Source: Spirochaetes bacterium GWE1_32_154 (lineage in GTDB: Bacteria > Spirochaetota > GWE2-31-10). Taken from it: a DNA stretch of 64,000 nt. Position 1 is the first letter of the stretch. The number at the start of each line of letters is the position of its first letter. The stretch spans positions 85,702-149,701 of the forward strand of contig MIAY01000039.1 of assembly GCA_001829315.1 (NCBI GenBank), written 5' to 3'. Shown piece after piece: positions 36,637 through 45,141 of this stretch. Below the pieces are notes generated by a model. The model was given only the letters and a program-made list of their open reading frames with translations. It searched no databases and had not been told where the DNA came from. The translations under genes were made by a program, and so were the position numbers.

Positions 36637-38064
36637 ATGTATACTAAATATTTAGGGATAATCATGCTGTTTTTTATTCTATCCTGTCAGCCTTCGGTCT
36701 ACAATGCAATTGATATTTATCATCAGATTGATGATCTTGGCATAGAAAAACCTGTTGAAGTTTATGCAACAAAAGGTTCATATAAACAGTATATTATGAT
36801 TTCATGGGTTTTTTATATGCAGCTCAAAATAAACTTTCATTTGTATAGAAGTGAATATCCTGATACTGATTTTACGGTGATAAGTTCTGAAATTGATAAC
36901 TCCTATTATTTTGATACGACGGCAGTTCCCGGTGTGACGTATTATTATAAAGTGAAAGCAGTTTCATTTTTAAATGGCGAGAGTGATTTTAGTGAAACAG
37001 TAAGTGCTTTAAGAGCAGGTACAGCAATTGATCAATTTGAGGATGGGGAGCCTGAAAACTACCCGGAATTTGCAATTGACACAACATTTTTGCGATCGGT
37101 ATATCCTGTTGATGATGTGGATTATTTTTTAATCAAATGTAAATCTAAAGAGATAAAAACAGTGTCATTTGTACCAACTACAAACTCTGTGGCAAATATT
37201 GATACATTTTCTATTAAATTTTATGATTTAAAAGATATGAATACCCCAATTCACGAGGTTGAAAGTGTTAAAATTGATAAAACGTTTAAAATATCAACAC
37301 CAACCGATGTTGATATTGTTGCAGTGTTACAATCGGATAAGCAGGGAGTGACCGGTGATTATAATTTTCAGATTAAATTGCTTGATTCTGAGAAAATAAT
37401 AAAAAACCTGTGGGTTAGTAATCAATACTCCGGGTATTGTATGATACAGTGGGATAGAGAAACTTTCTTTCGTTCATACAAAATTCAAAGACGAAAAAAA
37501 GGTGATGTTGACTGGGAATTTATTTCTGTATCAACAACAATTTTCAGAAGGGATACTGTTGATTCAATATCGGATGCAGGTAATAAAGCCGTTTATGATT
37601 TCAGCATTGAACCTGATATAGAATATCAGTATCGGGTAGTCGGTTTTGTGACTGAAGATTTTTTCAGATATTCAATTGATGAGTTGTATGGTAAGCGAAA
37701 TTCAGTTGAGCCCGATAGTTATGAACCGGATGACAGTGTCCTGACTGCATCTGAATTTGAGTTGCCTGTTAACCGACAGGAAAGAACTATGACTGATGAT
37801 AGTGGTGTAGATTATATGTCAGTCACTTTGAAAGCCGGCACATCATATTACATACAGTTAAATTATAATCAAAATTATGCAATGACCGTAGCTTTGACAA
37901 TTATAGATATGGATGGTAAATCAGTCTTCTATTCTCCTCCTGTTGAAAATGGGAGTATTGAAGTTAATGGTTTTCAATGTGTAACAGAAGGACGTTATTA
38001 TGTTAAGGTAGAATGTTTCACCCGATCTGGTGCCTACGATATTTCGATTACGGAAAAACAATGA
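36637..38064 (+). CDS. Lipoprotein with fibronectin type III domains
   Basis: The 475-residue product has a lipoprotein signal ending in FFILSC at residue 17. Two fibronectin-III-like regions are seen, one at about 40-130 (VPGVTYYYKVKAVSFLNGESDFS) and one at about 265-350 (IEPDIEYQYRVVGFV), each followed by a PPC-like beta domain (VDDVDYFLIKCKSKEIKTV and GVDYMSVTLKAGTSYYIQL). The acidic linkers DSYEPDDS precede the second PPC. These are modules of secreted surface proteins. It is the first of five overlapping genes, and its stop overlaps the next ATG (ATGA). Confidence 0.75.
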   Translation: MYTKYLGIIMLFFILSCQPSVYNAIDIYHQIDDLGIEKPVEVYATKGSYKQYIMISWVFYMQLKINFHLYRSEYPDTDFTVISSEIDNSYYFDTTAVPGVTYYYKVKAVSFLNGESDFSETVSALRAGTAIDQFEDGEPENYPEFAIDTTFLRSVYPVDDVDYFLIKCKSKEIKTVSFVPTTNSVANIDTFSIKFYDLKDMNTPIHEVESVKIDKTFKISTPTDVDIVAVLQSDKQGVTGDYNFQIKLLDSEKIIKNLWVSNQYSGYCMIQWDRETFFRSYKIQRRKKGDVDWEFISVSTTIFRRDTVDSISDAGNKAVYDFSIEPDIEYQYRVVGFVTEDFFRYSIDELYGKRNSVEPDSYEPDDSVLTASEFELPVNRQERTMTDDSGVDYMSVTLKAGTSYYIQLNYNQNYAMTVALTIIDMDGKSVFYSPPVENGSIEVNGFQCVTEGRYYVKVECFTRSGAYDISITEKQ

Positions 38065-38813
38065 AAACAACGTACCTCTTTGTTTTTATGATGTCGTTTT
38101 TTATTTCATTTCAATCATTTGGTGTTAATCGTGGCGATTTTTCTTTATATGGTGGTATCGGCATTGATTATACCGAAGTTTTTTTTGCGATATTAAATAA
38201 GATTGAGATTTCACCGTTTTTTATTTCCGGTTTTCAATATTCATTTCATTACCGGAGAATTACCATTGGTAATTCTTTAGATTTTTCATATTATGCAAAT
38301 AATCAGTATTATAAAAATAATTTATTATATTATACCGATAAAACCCGTACATCCGATTTTACCCTCACGTATCAATTGTCGTTTAAAGGTGAAAGAGGAA
38401 CGTATTTTAACTCGTATTGGGGGGGCGGTTTTGTGATTATTAATCGATATGAGGTGTATTCAATTGGCAAATTATTAAGTTTTACTGAAAATAGAATTCT
38501 TCCTTATCCATTTATATTCGCCGGGTTTAGCTTTACTCCCTATAAAATAATCGATTTTTTAGTATATAGTTCTGCAGGAGCCGGTATCGGATACAAAGGT
38601 TTTTACCGTGATGAACGATTTGTCCGGTCAGGAAATGATATTAGTATTGCAACCGTATTGAATGTGGAAAGTAAAGTCTCTATTACAAAAAATGTTTCTT
38701 TTTTTATTAACTGGAGAAACAGACTTCTTGTGACCCTTGATTTACGGGATATTATAGGAACTATTTTCTGGTCAAATACCATATATACGGGGGTTTTATT
38801 TGAAATTAAGTAG
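38061..38813 (+). CDS. Exported outer-membrane barrel-like protein
   Basis: The start is ATG 38061, overlapping the previous stop by 4 bases, which gives a signal peptide ending in FQSFG. The rest (about 230 residues) alternates beta strands with short loops and is rich in Tyr, Phe and Gly, with strands such as GGIGIDYTEVFF and FIFAGFSFTPYKI. A small 8-10 strand outer-membrane barrel is the best reading. No family is recognised. It is translationally coupled to the FN3 lipoprotein and to the HExxH lipoprotein that follows. Confidence 0.65.
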   Translation: MKTTYLFVFMMSFFISFQSFGVNRGDFSLYGGIGIDYTEVFFAILNKIEISPFFISGFQYSFHYRRITIGNSLDFSYYANNQYYKNNLLYYTDKTRTSDFTLTYQLSFKGERGTYFNSYWGGGFVIINRYEVYSIGKLLSFTENRILPYPFIFAGFSFTPYKIIDFLVYSSAGAGIGYKGFYRDERFVRSGNDISIATVLNVESKVSITKNVSFFINWRNRLLVTLDLRDIIGTIFWSNTIYTGVLFEIK

Positions 38814-39657
38814 GTTCTCATTAATTGTTTTACTATTTTTTTCCATCTCATTACTCATGACTAATTGTGCCGGATTGCTGTTTGACACTTCATCATTTGA
38901 TGTGTTGGAAACAAATCATTTTACTTTTTTCTATAAATCGGGATCTATCGTTGAAAAAGATTTATCAAGCATTGTGAAATATTCTGAACTGGCAGTTAAA
39001 TGGTATTTTACCTATACAAATGTGAGTGTTACCGTAAAACCTGATATCTATCTTTTTGATGAAGGAACAGGAGGTGAGTATAACAGAGTAGCCGGATTAT
39101 TGGATGACAGCGTTTTGGATTCTAATTCGACAAAAGGTGTAATTACTTATTATTACAAAGAATACGATTACATACAGGCTTCGGTAACAATTCTTCATGA
39201 AACGATTCATGTTATTCAGGATTATATTTTAGAACTTAATTCTATCGGTATTGCCGAGGGGTATACTTCTTATTTAGCATTGAAATATTATTTTTATATT
39301 TTAGGGAATACGTATTCGGATGAATCTATATTTAATCTTCTTTGCTCATATATTACTGATGATTTAGAGAAATATGGTGAGTACCCGTCTCAAATTTTTA
39401 CTATGACATTGCTTGAATTTAATGGTGTAACGATAAGTGAAAATGGTATTGAAAGAAACCCCAAAAAGCGGTATGAAATATCCGAGTCATTTATTGTATA
39501 TTTAACAATGAAATATGATATATCGTATGTTAATAATTGGCTTAAACAAACAGATACAACAAATTTTAAGACCCGTTTCAAAGAAGAATTTGATATTGAT
39601 TTTGATGTTGAAGAAAAAAACTGGTATGAGAAGGTGAGAGAATCGTATGAAAATTGA
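38800..39657 (+). CDS. Putative lipoprotein metallopeptidase (HExxH)
   Basis: The start is TTG 38800 behind GGGGG, and the leader ends in MTNC, a lipobox. A gluzincin-type motif HETIH (about residue 131) is followed about 15 residues later by IAEGYTSY, which supplies a possible third ligand Glu, as in MA-clan peptidases. The product (285 residues) otherwise has no recognised domain. It overlaps the barrel gene by 14 bases upstream and the CRP-type regulator by 11 bases downstream. A surface peptidase is inferred, with moderate confidence. Confidence 0.65.
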   Translation: MKLSRFSLIVLLFFSISLLMTNCAGLLFDTSSFDVLETNHFTFFYKSGSIVEKDLSSIVKYSELAVKWYFTYTNVSVTVKPDIYLFDEGTGGEYNRVAGLLDDSVLDSNSTKGVITYYYKEYDYIQASVTILHETIHVIQDYILELNSIGIAEGYTSYLALKYYFYILGNTYSDESIFNLLCSYITDDLEKYGEYPSQIFTMTLLEFNGVTISENGIERNPKKRYEISESFIVYLTMKYDISYVNNWLKQTDTTNFKTRFKEEFDIDFDVEEKNWYEKVRESYEN

Positions 39658-40366
39658 TATTGATTTTTGTTCCTGTATATTAAAAAAGCTTAAATTTATT
39701 CATACAAAACCGGAGCAAATAGAGGCTCTTTTTTTGAATAGTCACTACAAAAAACTTGAAAAGGATCAATTCATTTATATGGAAGGAGATACAATATCTT
39801 CTTTTTATCTGCTCTTAAGCGGAAAGGTTGAAATCTTTAAAAATACTGATAAATATTCAAATAAAATATTCGGGGTTTTAACACGAGGTGATATTTTTGG
39901 GGTGCCTGAACTTTTTCTTGATGAACATTCTGTCAATGCAAAATCAATAACGCCGGTAGAATATCTTTGTGTTGATTTAAGTGAATTACTTGATAATTTT
40001 TCAGTGTATCCCGGCCTGATTTTTGATTTATTAAAACAGTCTTCCCGAATGATTGCTGAAATGCAAAGAGCATTGTGTATTGAATCTGCCGAAAAGAAAG
40101 TGGTAAGCTATGTCTATCATTTAATGACAGCCTCAGGTATAAAAGTTGACCGTGGGGTGTATGTTAAGAAAAACCAAAGCAATGAGAGAATTGCTTCTAT
40201 ATTAAATATTACCCGGGAGACGTTGTCGCGCATTTTTACCGATTTAAAAAACCGTGGAATTATAGAAACCACGCGGGATAGTATTGTTGTGTTAAAACCT
40301 GATGAATTAGGTGATTTACTTGTATCAGATCAGAAATTAGCAGGTTTTTATGGTTCTACAGAGTAG
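39647..40366 (+). CDS. CRP/FNR family transcription regulator
   Basis: The 239-residue product has an N-terminal cyclic-nucleotide-binding fold (about 15-130) with FIYMEGDTISSFYLLLSGKVEIF and GDIFG, and a C-terminal winged helix (about 165-230). The recognition helix reads SILNITRETLSRIFTDLKN; the RET--R spacing is that of E. coli CRP, which reads TGTGA. There are no N-terminal cysteines in an FNR-like cluster beyond CSC, so O2 sensing is not evident. It overlaps the HExxH lipoprotein gene by 11 bases. A candidate target site lies at 49489. Confidence 0.85.
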   Translation: MKIDIDFCSCILKKLKFIHTKPEQIEALFLNSHYKKLEKDQFIYMEGDTISSFYLLLSGKVEIFKNTDKYSNKIFGVLTRGDIFGVPELFLDEHSVNAKSITPVEYLCVDLSELLDNFSVYPGLIFDLLKQSSRMIAEMQRALCIESAEKKVVSYVYHLMTASGIKVDRGVYVKKNQSNERIASILNITRETLSRIFTDLKNRGIIETTRDSIVVLKPDELGDLLVSDQKLAGFYGSTE

Positions 40367-40426
40367 GGGGGGGCCTGTGTGACTTCTGGTTTGTTGTTTT
40401 TATAATTGAAGAAAAATGGATGGTCT

Positions 40427-41365
40427 ATGTCGGGATTATTTTTTTTTGCCGGTGCTTTTTTTACTTTTTTTATTTATCATCTTATGATTTCGATTGGTAG
40501 AAAATTTGATCTTTCAATTTGTGGTTTTTCTATTTATAATTTTGGATTAACGATAAAAGTTATTATAAAAGATATAGTGCCACAATATTATGGAGAGTAC
40601 TGTTCTGTATTTATGTGTGAAATCGGAACGGCGATAAGTATATCTATAATGGTTTTTGGTATTATTTTATTTACGTGGGAAGGATTTAATCTTTCGGGTA
40701 AGCTGATACTTAAAGCTTTTATTATTCTATTTTCAGCTGCCATTTTTTCAATTCCATTAACCGTAGTAATAAGCTATATAACACATACTATAATTGTACT
40801 TCCGGTTTTTTTTATTATATTGATAAGCCTTTGTGTAGTGTATATGAGCTTTATATTTGTAAGAATTTATAGTGATAAAATAAGAAATGATTTAGATAAA
40901 TTTTTAATCGTTATGAATACAACATTATTAATACCCGTATTTATATTTTTTTCAATAGTTACATTATTACATGATACACATTTGTCTTTCAGTTATTATT
41001 TAATACTATTTGTCAGTAATTTTGTTTATGTTACAGCTATTACTATACGATTAAATCAAGAGCATAAAAATCTGATAATAGTAAATGATTTATTGAGTTC
41101 TCATGAATCAAAAAAGATTACTGAAGAGTCAGTTATAGAAGAATTAAGTAATAAATTAAATTTTACGACAAAAGAATTCGAGGTTGCAAAACTTATTTAC
41201 AAAGGATGTTCCAATAAACAAATATGTATTGAGCTACATATTAATTCAGAGAGTACTGTAAAATCAAGAGTTAATTCTCTATTCAAGAAATGTAATATTT
41301 CAAGTAGACCGGAATTTTTTAATTTGATAAGCAATATAAAGCACTCTTATGAAAAACCAAACTAA
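40427..41365 (+). CDS. LuxR-type regulator with membrane domain
   Basis: The 312-residue product has about six membrane helices in the first 220 residues and a C-terminal LuxR helix-turn-helix (about 250-310): LNFTTKEFEVAKLIYKGCSNKQICIEL and STVKSRVNSLFKKCNI. Such proteins sense a signal at the membrane and regulate transcription directly. The start is uncertain: ATG 40427 is used here, while TTG 40406 would add seven residues; neither has a clear ribosome site. It follows the CRP gene by 60 bases and may be in the same transcript. Confidence 0.75.
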   Translation: MSGLFFFAGAFFTFFIYHLMISIGRKFDLSICGFSIYNFGLTIKVIIKDIVPQYYGEYCSVFMCEIGTAISISIMVFGIILFTWEGFNLSGKLILKAFIILFSAAIFSIPLTVVISYITHTIIVLPVFFIILISLCVVYMSFIFVRIYSDKIRNDLDKFLIVMNTTLLIPVFIFFSIVTLLHDTHLSFSYYLILFVSNFVYVTAITIRLNQEHKNLIIVNDLLSSHESKKITEESVIEELSNKLNFTTKEFEVAKLIYKGCSNKQICIELHINSESTVKSRVNSLFKKCNISSRPEFFNLISNIKHSYEKPN

Positions 41366-41514
41366 AGACTGGTTGTAATTTTCAGATTTTACCAGTATTA
41401 TAGCACTACTGGAAATAAAATAAATTATCATCATTCGGCTATAGGCATTTGTAATAAATGATTTTGATAATAAAGTAACTATTAAATACTTGTTTATCAA
41501 GGTTGTTTTTTTAC

Positions 41515-41552
41515 CAATAAGCAATACCAATTTTTATTGGTATTGCTTATTG
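41515..41552. repeat. Perfect 17-base-pair hairpin
   Basis: CAATAAGCAATACCAAT (41515-41531) pairs perfectly with 41536-41552 across a TTTT loop. It lies about 150 bases after the LuxR gene. A T-run precedes but does not follow it, so it is not a standard intrinsic terminator for that gene. It directly borders a fragment of the intergenic palindromic repeat. Confidence 0.7.
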
Positions 41553-41555
41553 TAT

Positions 41556-41605
41556 GAGGCTCTTGCAAAATTGTTAATCCACCGGATTATTTGCGAGGTT
41601 ACCTG
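41556..41605. repeat. Fragment of the intergenic palindromic repeat
   Basis: The sequence GAGGCTCTTGCAAAA, the hallmark end of the element described at 16883-17003, is followed by GGTTACCTGA rather than the rest of the element. It is one end or a decayed copy, in the 273-base gap before the TTG-start exported gene. Confidence 0.5.
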
Positions 41606-41638
41606 ATTCTGAATAAGTTATAAAACAGGAGTTCTAAA

Positions 41639-42166
41639 TTGAGTAAAAAAGTTATTATTTCTTTATTTTTTGTTTTCTCCTTGTCTTTTATGTTTAGCAA
41701 TGAAATTGTTAAAGCAGACAATTTAAATTTCAACTTTAAAATTGATAATTCATCACAAATTACCAACTTCAAATCATCTAATAAAAATTCAAATATATTG
41801 AAAAGTAAAATAATGGAAGGAATTGGAAATATTGGTATTCCATTTGCCGGAATTGGCGGTACAACTACGATTGGGGGGCTTATTATTTTTGGTATATTTT
41901 ATAGTAATTATGTATTAACTATGGAGAAATTAAGTCCGGATTATATAACGTATGATCATTATCTTTTTATGATTATAGCTGTAATTGGTGTGTCAATTTC
42001 AATTGTTGGTCTAATATTACTCTTTACAGGAATTGTTATCATGGCTGTAGGCTATGGTGTTTCAAAATATTTCTTACATAAAGAACAAAAAAAGGTTTCA
42101 TTACAACCATTTATTAGTGCAGATGAAAATGGGTTTAAATCCGGGTTTAGTATTGATTTTTTATAA
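41639..42166 (+). CDS. Exported membrane protein of unknown function
   Basis: The start is TTG 41639, 5 bases after CAGGAGTT. The 175-residue product has a signal peptide ending FSNE, a Ser/Asn-rich stretch, two membrane helices (about 80-95 and 110-140) and a short C-terminal tail with LQPFISADENGFKSGF. That ending resembles an outer-membrane or surface beta strand. I recognise no family. Confidence 0.5.
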   Translation: MSKKVIISLFFVFSLSFMFSNEIVKADNLNFNFKIDNSSQITNFKSSNKNSNILKSKIMEGIGNIGIPFAGIGGTTTIGGLIIFGIFYSNYVLTMEKLSPDYITYDHYLFMIIAVIGVSISIVGLILLFTGIVIMAVGYGVSKYFLHKEQKKVSLQPFISADENGFKSGFSIDFL

Positions 42167-42231
42167 TGTATTAATGTCAATTTTCCGGCATAACCAGAAA
42201 GATTGACAAAAGTGGTTCAATAAACTGAGGT

Positions 42232-42828
42232 TTAAAATATAATCTTCCCAACCGCCAGCGATATATCGCCGGGTTCTAACATTGCATTGATTAATGAAAC
42301 AGTTTCATAATCATACATAGAGTCAACAGTGATCTGTGCGGTTTTAATTATACCACTGTCCAAAAGGAATGCTCGTTTTGTCCCGGGTAGCAAACATGAT
42401 TCAGGTGTGAAGTATTGATTGTTTTTTTTGAAAATCAGATTTGAATATGATGAATCAGTTATTAGACCATTAACGGCAATTATTATTTCTGTAGTTTGAT
42501 CTAAGCCGGTTAGTAATTGTTGAAAATTTTGGCGATCTTCAAATTTGTAGTTGTAGAAAAAACGGTCCATATGGACTATTTTCAACGAATTTATAGTTTT
42601 CTTTGTATACGGGGTATATGAAAAATCCAGCAATTTTGTATCATACACAATTCTAAGTTTATATATTTCATCAGAATGTGTAGATATAATAATTGTATTC
42701 AGCAAATCATACAATGATATTTCCTGATTAAAAAAATCAAATGTTGTTTTTTTTACTCTTGTATTATGATATTGAATATTGTTAATCTTACCATCTATAA
42801 CTTTTAGTGTTTCAATAAACCGGCACAT
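42232..42828 (-). CDS. pabC: Aminotransferase class IV, probable aminodeoxychorismate lyase
   Basis: This PLP enzyme would make p-aminobenzoate from aminodeoxychorismate for folate synthesis. From ATG 42828 the product has 198 residues and starts with MCRFIETLKVIDGKI; a longer frame to 42891 is inside pabB. Expected class IV landmarks are ETLKVIDGKI near the start, a conserved Lys in KLRIVYD? region is not certain, and SNLIFKKNNQYFTPE-CLLPGTKRAFLLD near residue 140. It is short for the family. It overlaps pabB by 17 bases, which supports the pairing. Confidence 0.78.
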   Translation of the reverse strand: MCRFIETLKVIDGKINNIQYHNTRVKKTTFDFFNQEISLYDLLNTIIISTHSDEIYKLRIVYDTKLLDFSYTPYTKKTINSLKIVHMDRFFYNYKFEDRQNFQQLLTGLDQTTEIIIAVNGLITDSSYSNLIFKKNNQYFTPESCLLPGTKRAFLLDSGIIKTAQITVDSMYDYETVSLINAMLEPGDISLAVGKIIF

Positions 42829-43789
42829 ATATTTTATGTAATAACTCCTTATATTCACTTTCCGCATTAGAATAAACGGTAATCCCGCCACCTGATTTAT
42901 AATATAAATCAGAACCTTCAGCTTCTATAAACCGTATCATAACTGCCGAATCAATAACACCATTTTCCCATATTCCAAAAACACCGGTATAAAACCCTCT
43001 GGTATAATTTTCTATGCGGGAAATAATTTCAACTGTTTTCTTTTTTGGCGCCCCGGTAATTGAGCCAGCCGGAAGAAGTTTCGCAATAAGCGAACCGGGG
43101 CGATTGATATACGACTCACTGATTTTACCTTTAATTTCAGAAACGGTTTGTAATAACGGTTTACCCGGATTAAAAACCGGAACGATATAGCGAAATCGTG
43201 TGACTTCAACTCTATCAGAAACAATACCTAAATCATTTCTCAGCAAATCAACAACGGTTATGTGTTCAGCAAATTCTTTTTCATCATTTTCGAGTATTTT
43301 TGCTGCATCGGGGATGTCAGCCTCAATTGTTCCCTTCATGGGATAGGTATACATATAACCATTGTCAGTTTTAATAAAAGTTTCCGGTGAGAATAGAACA
43401 AATGTATCATCAACGAGCAGTTTATACGGCGCTTTTGCATGGGTGAATATTTCCTGAATGGTAAGTTCACTTTCAATTTTTGTTTTACAGGTCAAATTGG
43501 TTAAAAATGTATTACCATTGACAAACTCTTTATGTAAAGTGTCAAAGGCAATTTTATAATCATCAAAAGAAACGGGAGTCATTTTCGTAATCACTTTTTG
43601 CTTTTTCCCGGTTTTCTGATCACCCGGTTGTACAGGATAATTTGTTTTTTCATTCACTTTATACAATATATTGTGTGCTTTGGCCTGGTCTAATGGTATG
43701 ATAATAGACTCTTTCATATCGTACGATAGTATGAAAATAAACGGAATATTGTTGTGGGCATAATCATTCATTTTTGTTTCAAAAGTCAT
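42812..43789 (-). CDS. pabB: Aminodeoxychorismate synthase component I
   Basis: PabB forms aminodeoxychorismate from chorismate and ammonia. The 325-residue product is the chorismate-binding domain without the N-terminal extension of longer PabB/TrpE proteins. Its active-site motifs are present: PVFNPGKPLLQTVSEIKG, LLPAGSITGAPKKKTVEII and GGGITVYSNAESEYKE at the C-terminus. No glutamine amidotransferase (pabA) gene is nearby, so it may use a partner elsewhere or free ammonia. Its ATG overlaps the stop of the methyltransferase gene by 4 bases. Confidence 0.92.
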   Translation of the reverse strand: MTFETKMNDYAHNNIPFIFILSYDMKESIIIPLDQAKAHNILYKVNEKTNYPVQPGDQKTGKKQKVITKMTPVSFDDYKIAFDTLHKEFVNGNTFLTNLTCKTKIESELTIQEIFTHAKAPYKLLVDDTFVLFSPETFIKTDNGYMYTYPMKGTIEADIPDAAKILENDEKEFAEHITVVDLLRNDLGIVSDRVEVTRFRYIVPVFNPGKPLLQTVSEIKGKISESYINRPGSLIAKLLPAGSITGAPKKKTVEIISRIENYTRGFYTGVFGIWENGVIDSAVMIRFIEAEGSDLYYKSGGGITVYSNAESEYKELLHKIYVPVY

Positions 43790-44964
43790 ACAGTAAGATA
43801 CAATACCGCAACCGGTAAACCTCCGTTCATAAATGGTATTTTACTCGTATATCGTAAACCAAGTGCTTTTTCTGCTTCAATCCCCGGAACAATTATTGCA
43901 CATTCCGCACCCTTAAAGTCTTTTTTGAGTTTATTACCAATCTTTATATAAAAATCATTCAGTGAGGAGTCAGTTTCAATTCTTTTTCCGTACGGCGGAT
44001 TGATAACCACTAAAAGTTTTTCGCTCATTTTACGCAGGTTAAAAAAATCAGCCTGATAGAATGTTACTGAATCAGTTGTATGTTCTCCGTGCAGGTTTTC
44101 AAGGTTTTTTTTGCAGCAATCTATATTTTTTGCACTGATATCACTTCCTGTAATTTTCACAGTCGTTTTTTGTGATTCTGCAAGGTGTTTTTTTTGTATG
44201 TAGTTGAATGTTGCTTCTGAAAAAACAGGCCAGTTTTCAAAACTGAAAGATCGCAGTCCGCAATGATTTTTCACCTGAAGTTGAATTAATGATTCTAAGA
44301 GAAAAGTTCCGGTTCCGCACATAGGATCAATTATTTCATCAAAATCATTAAGGTTATAATGTAATAGAATCGCAGAAGCTATGTTTTCCCGAAGCGGGGC
44401 ATCTGAAATCATCGTTTTATACCCTCTGCAATAAAGCGGGTCTCCTGACGAGTCAAGGCTTATCGTAACTCTATCATCAGCGACTCGTACAAAAATCTTA
44501 ATTGAGCCATCTTTGGGGGAATATGACGGATAAATCGTTTTCATCCTTTTGATTACCCCTGATTCCACACTTTCTTTTACCGCATCTGAATGGTAAAGTC
44601 TTGATTTTGATGTCGTCACGATATACGCTGGTATAACATCGGGATTCAAATAAAGTTCCCAGGGGATTGTTTCGATTCTATTGGTTACTTTTGCAAAACC
44701 GGTTGCTTTAAATGAATCAATTCGTAATAAAAAACGAACAGCAGTTAATGAAAATTGATTTATTGTATAGATATCATCAATTTTAGCATTAAAAAGAATA
44801 CCGCCTTTTTCAGTAGATATGATATCGCTAATACCAAGTTTATTTAATTCAATTAAACCAGCATTTTCAAAACCCGGCGGATAAATACCATAACACTGAT
44901 GCGTTTTCCCTTTTATATTATTTTTAATTCGTCTTTGTATATTTGCTGGTAGTGGTAAAATAAT
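43786..44964 (-). CDS. THUMP-domain RNA methyltransferase (RlmL/UPF0020 family)
   Basis: The protein has a THUMP RNA-binding domain (YPPGFENAGLIELNKLGI, and IETIPWELYL just before residue 105) followed by an N6-adenine/guanine methyltransferase domain with IIDPMCGTGTFLLES (AdoMet motif) and VINPPYGKR (catalytic NPPY). Such enzymes methylate 23S rRNA. The frame is open to a TGA about 45100 bases in from the left, and it has no ATG, GTG or TTG before residue 106. The family length of about 390 residues is reached if translation starts at ATT 44964, which is preceded by GGAG and a TATAAT box. The methyltransferase-pabB-pabC genes overlap head to tail. Confidence 0.8.
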   Translation of the reverse strand: MILPLPANIQRRIKNNIKGKTHQCYGIYPPGFENAGLIELNKLGISDIISTEKGGILFNAKIDDIYTINQFSLTAVRFLLRIDSFKATGFAKVTNRIETIPWELYLNPDVIPAYIVTTSKSRLYHSDAVKESVESGVIKRMKTIYPSYSPKDGSIKIFVRVADDRVTISLDSSGDPLYCRGYKTMISDAPLRENIASAILLHYNLNDFDEIIDPMCGTGTFLLESLIQLQVKNHCGLRSFSFENWPVFSEATFNYIQKKHLAESQKTTVKITGSDISAKNIDCCKKNLENLHGEHTTDSVTFYQADFFNLRKMSEKLLVVINPPYGKRIETDSSLNDFYIKIGNKLKKDFKGAECAIIVPGIEAEKALGLRYTSKIPFMNGGLPVAVLYLTV

Positions 44965-45087
44965 GTACTCCGGGTTGTTATTATAGAGGTTCTGTAATGT
45001 ACAATTATGATAATGATATTGTCAAGGATAACCCGTGGTAAAGTATAAATAATTAATATTCATAATTATGTCGAAAATACAATTAAC

Positions 45088-45115
45088 TTGACAAAAAGTG
45101 AATTGTAACTATACT
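45088..45115 (+). promoter_or_regulatory. Promoter for adenylate cyclase gene
   Basis: TTGACA (45088-45093) and TATACT (45110-45115) are spaced 16 bases apart. The start of transcription would be near 45122, and the coding start at 45142 is preceded by GAGG. Confidence 0.7.
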
Positions 45116-45141
45116 TTAAACTATGAGGTAATCGAAGTACT

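Noticed and set aside
41515..41552. The 17-base hairpin as intrinsic terminator of the LuxR gene
   Set aside because: The stem is about 150 bases past the stop and no T-run follows it on the plus strand.
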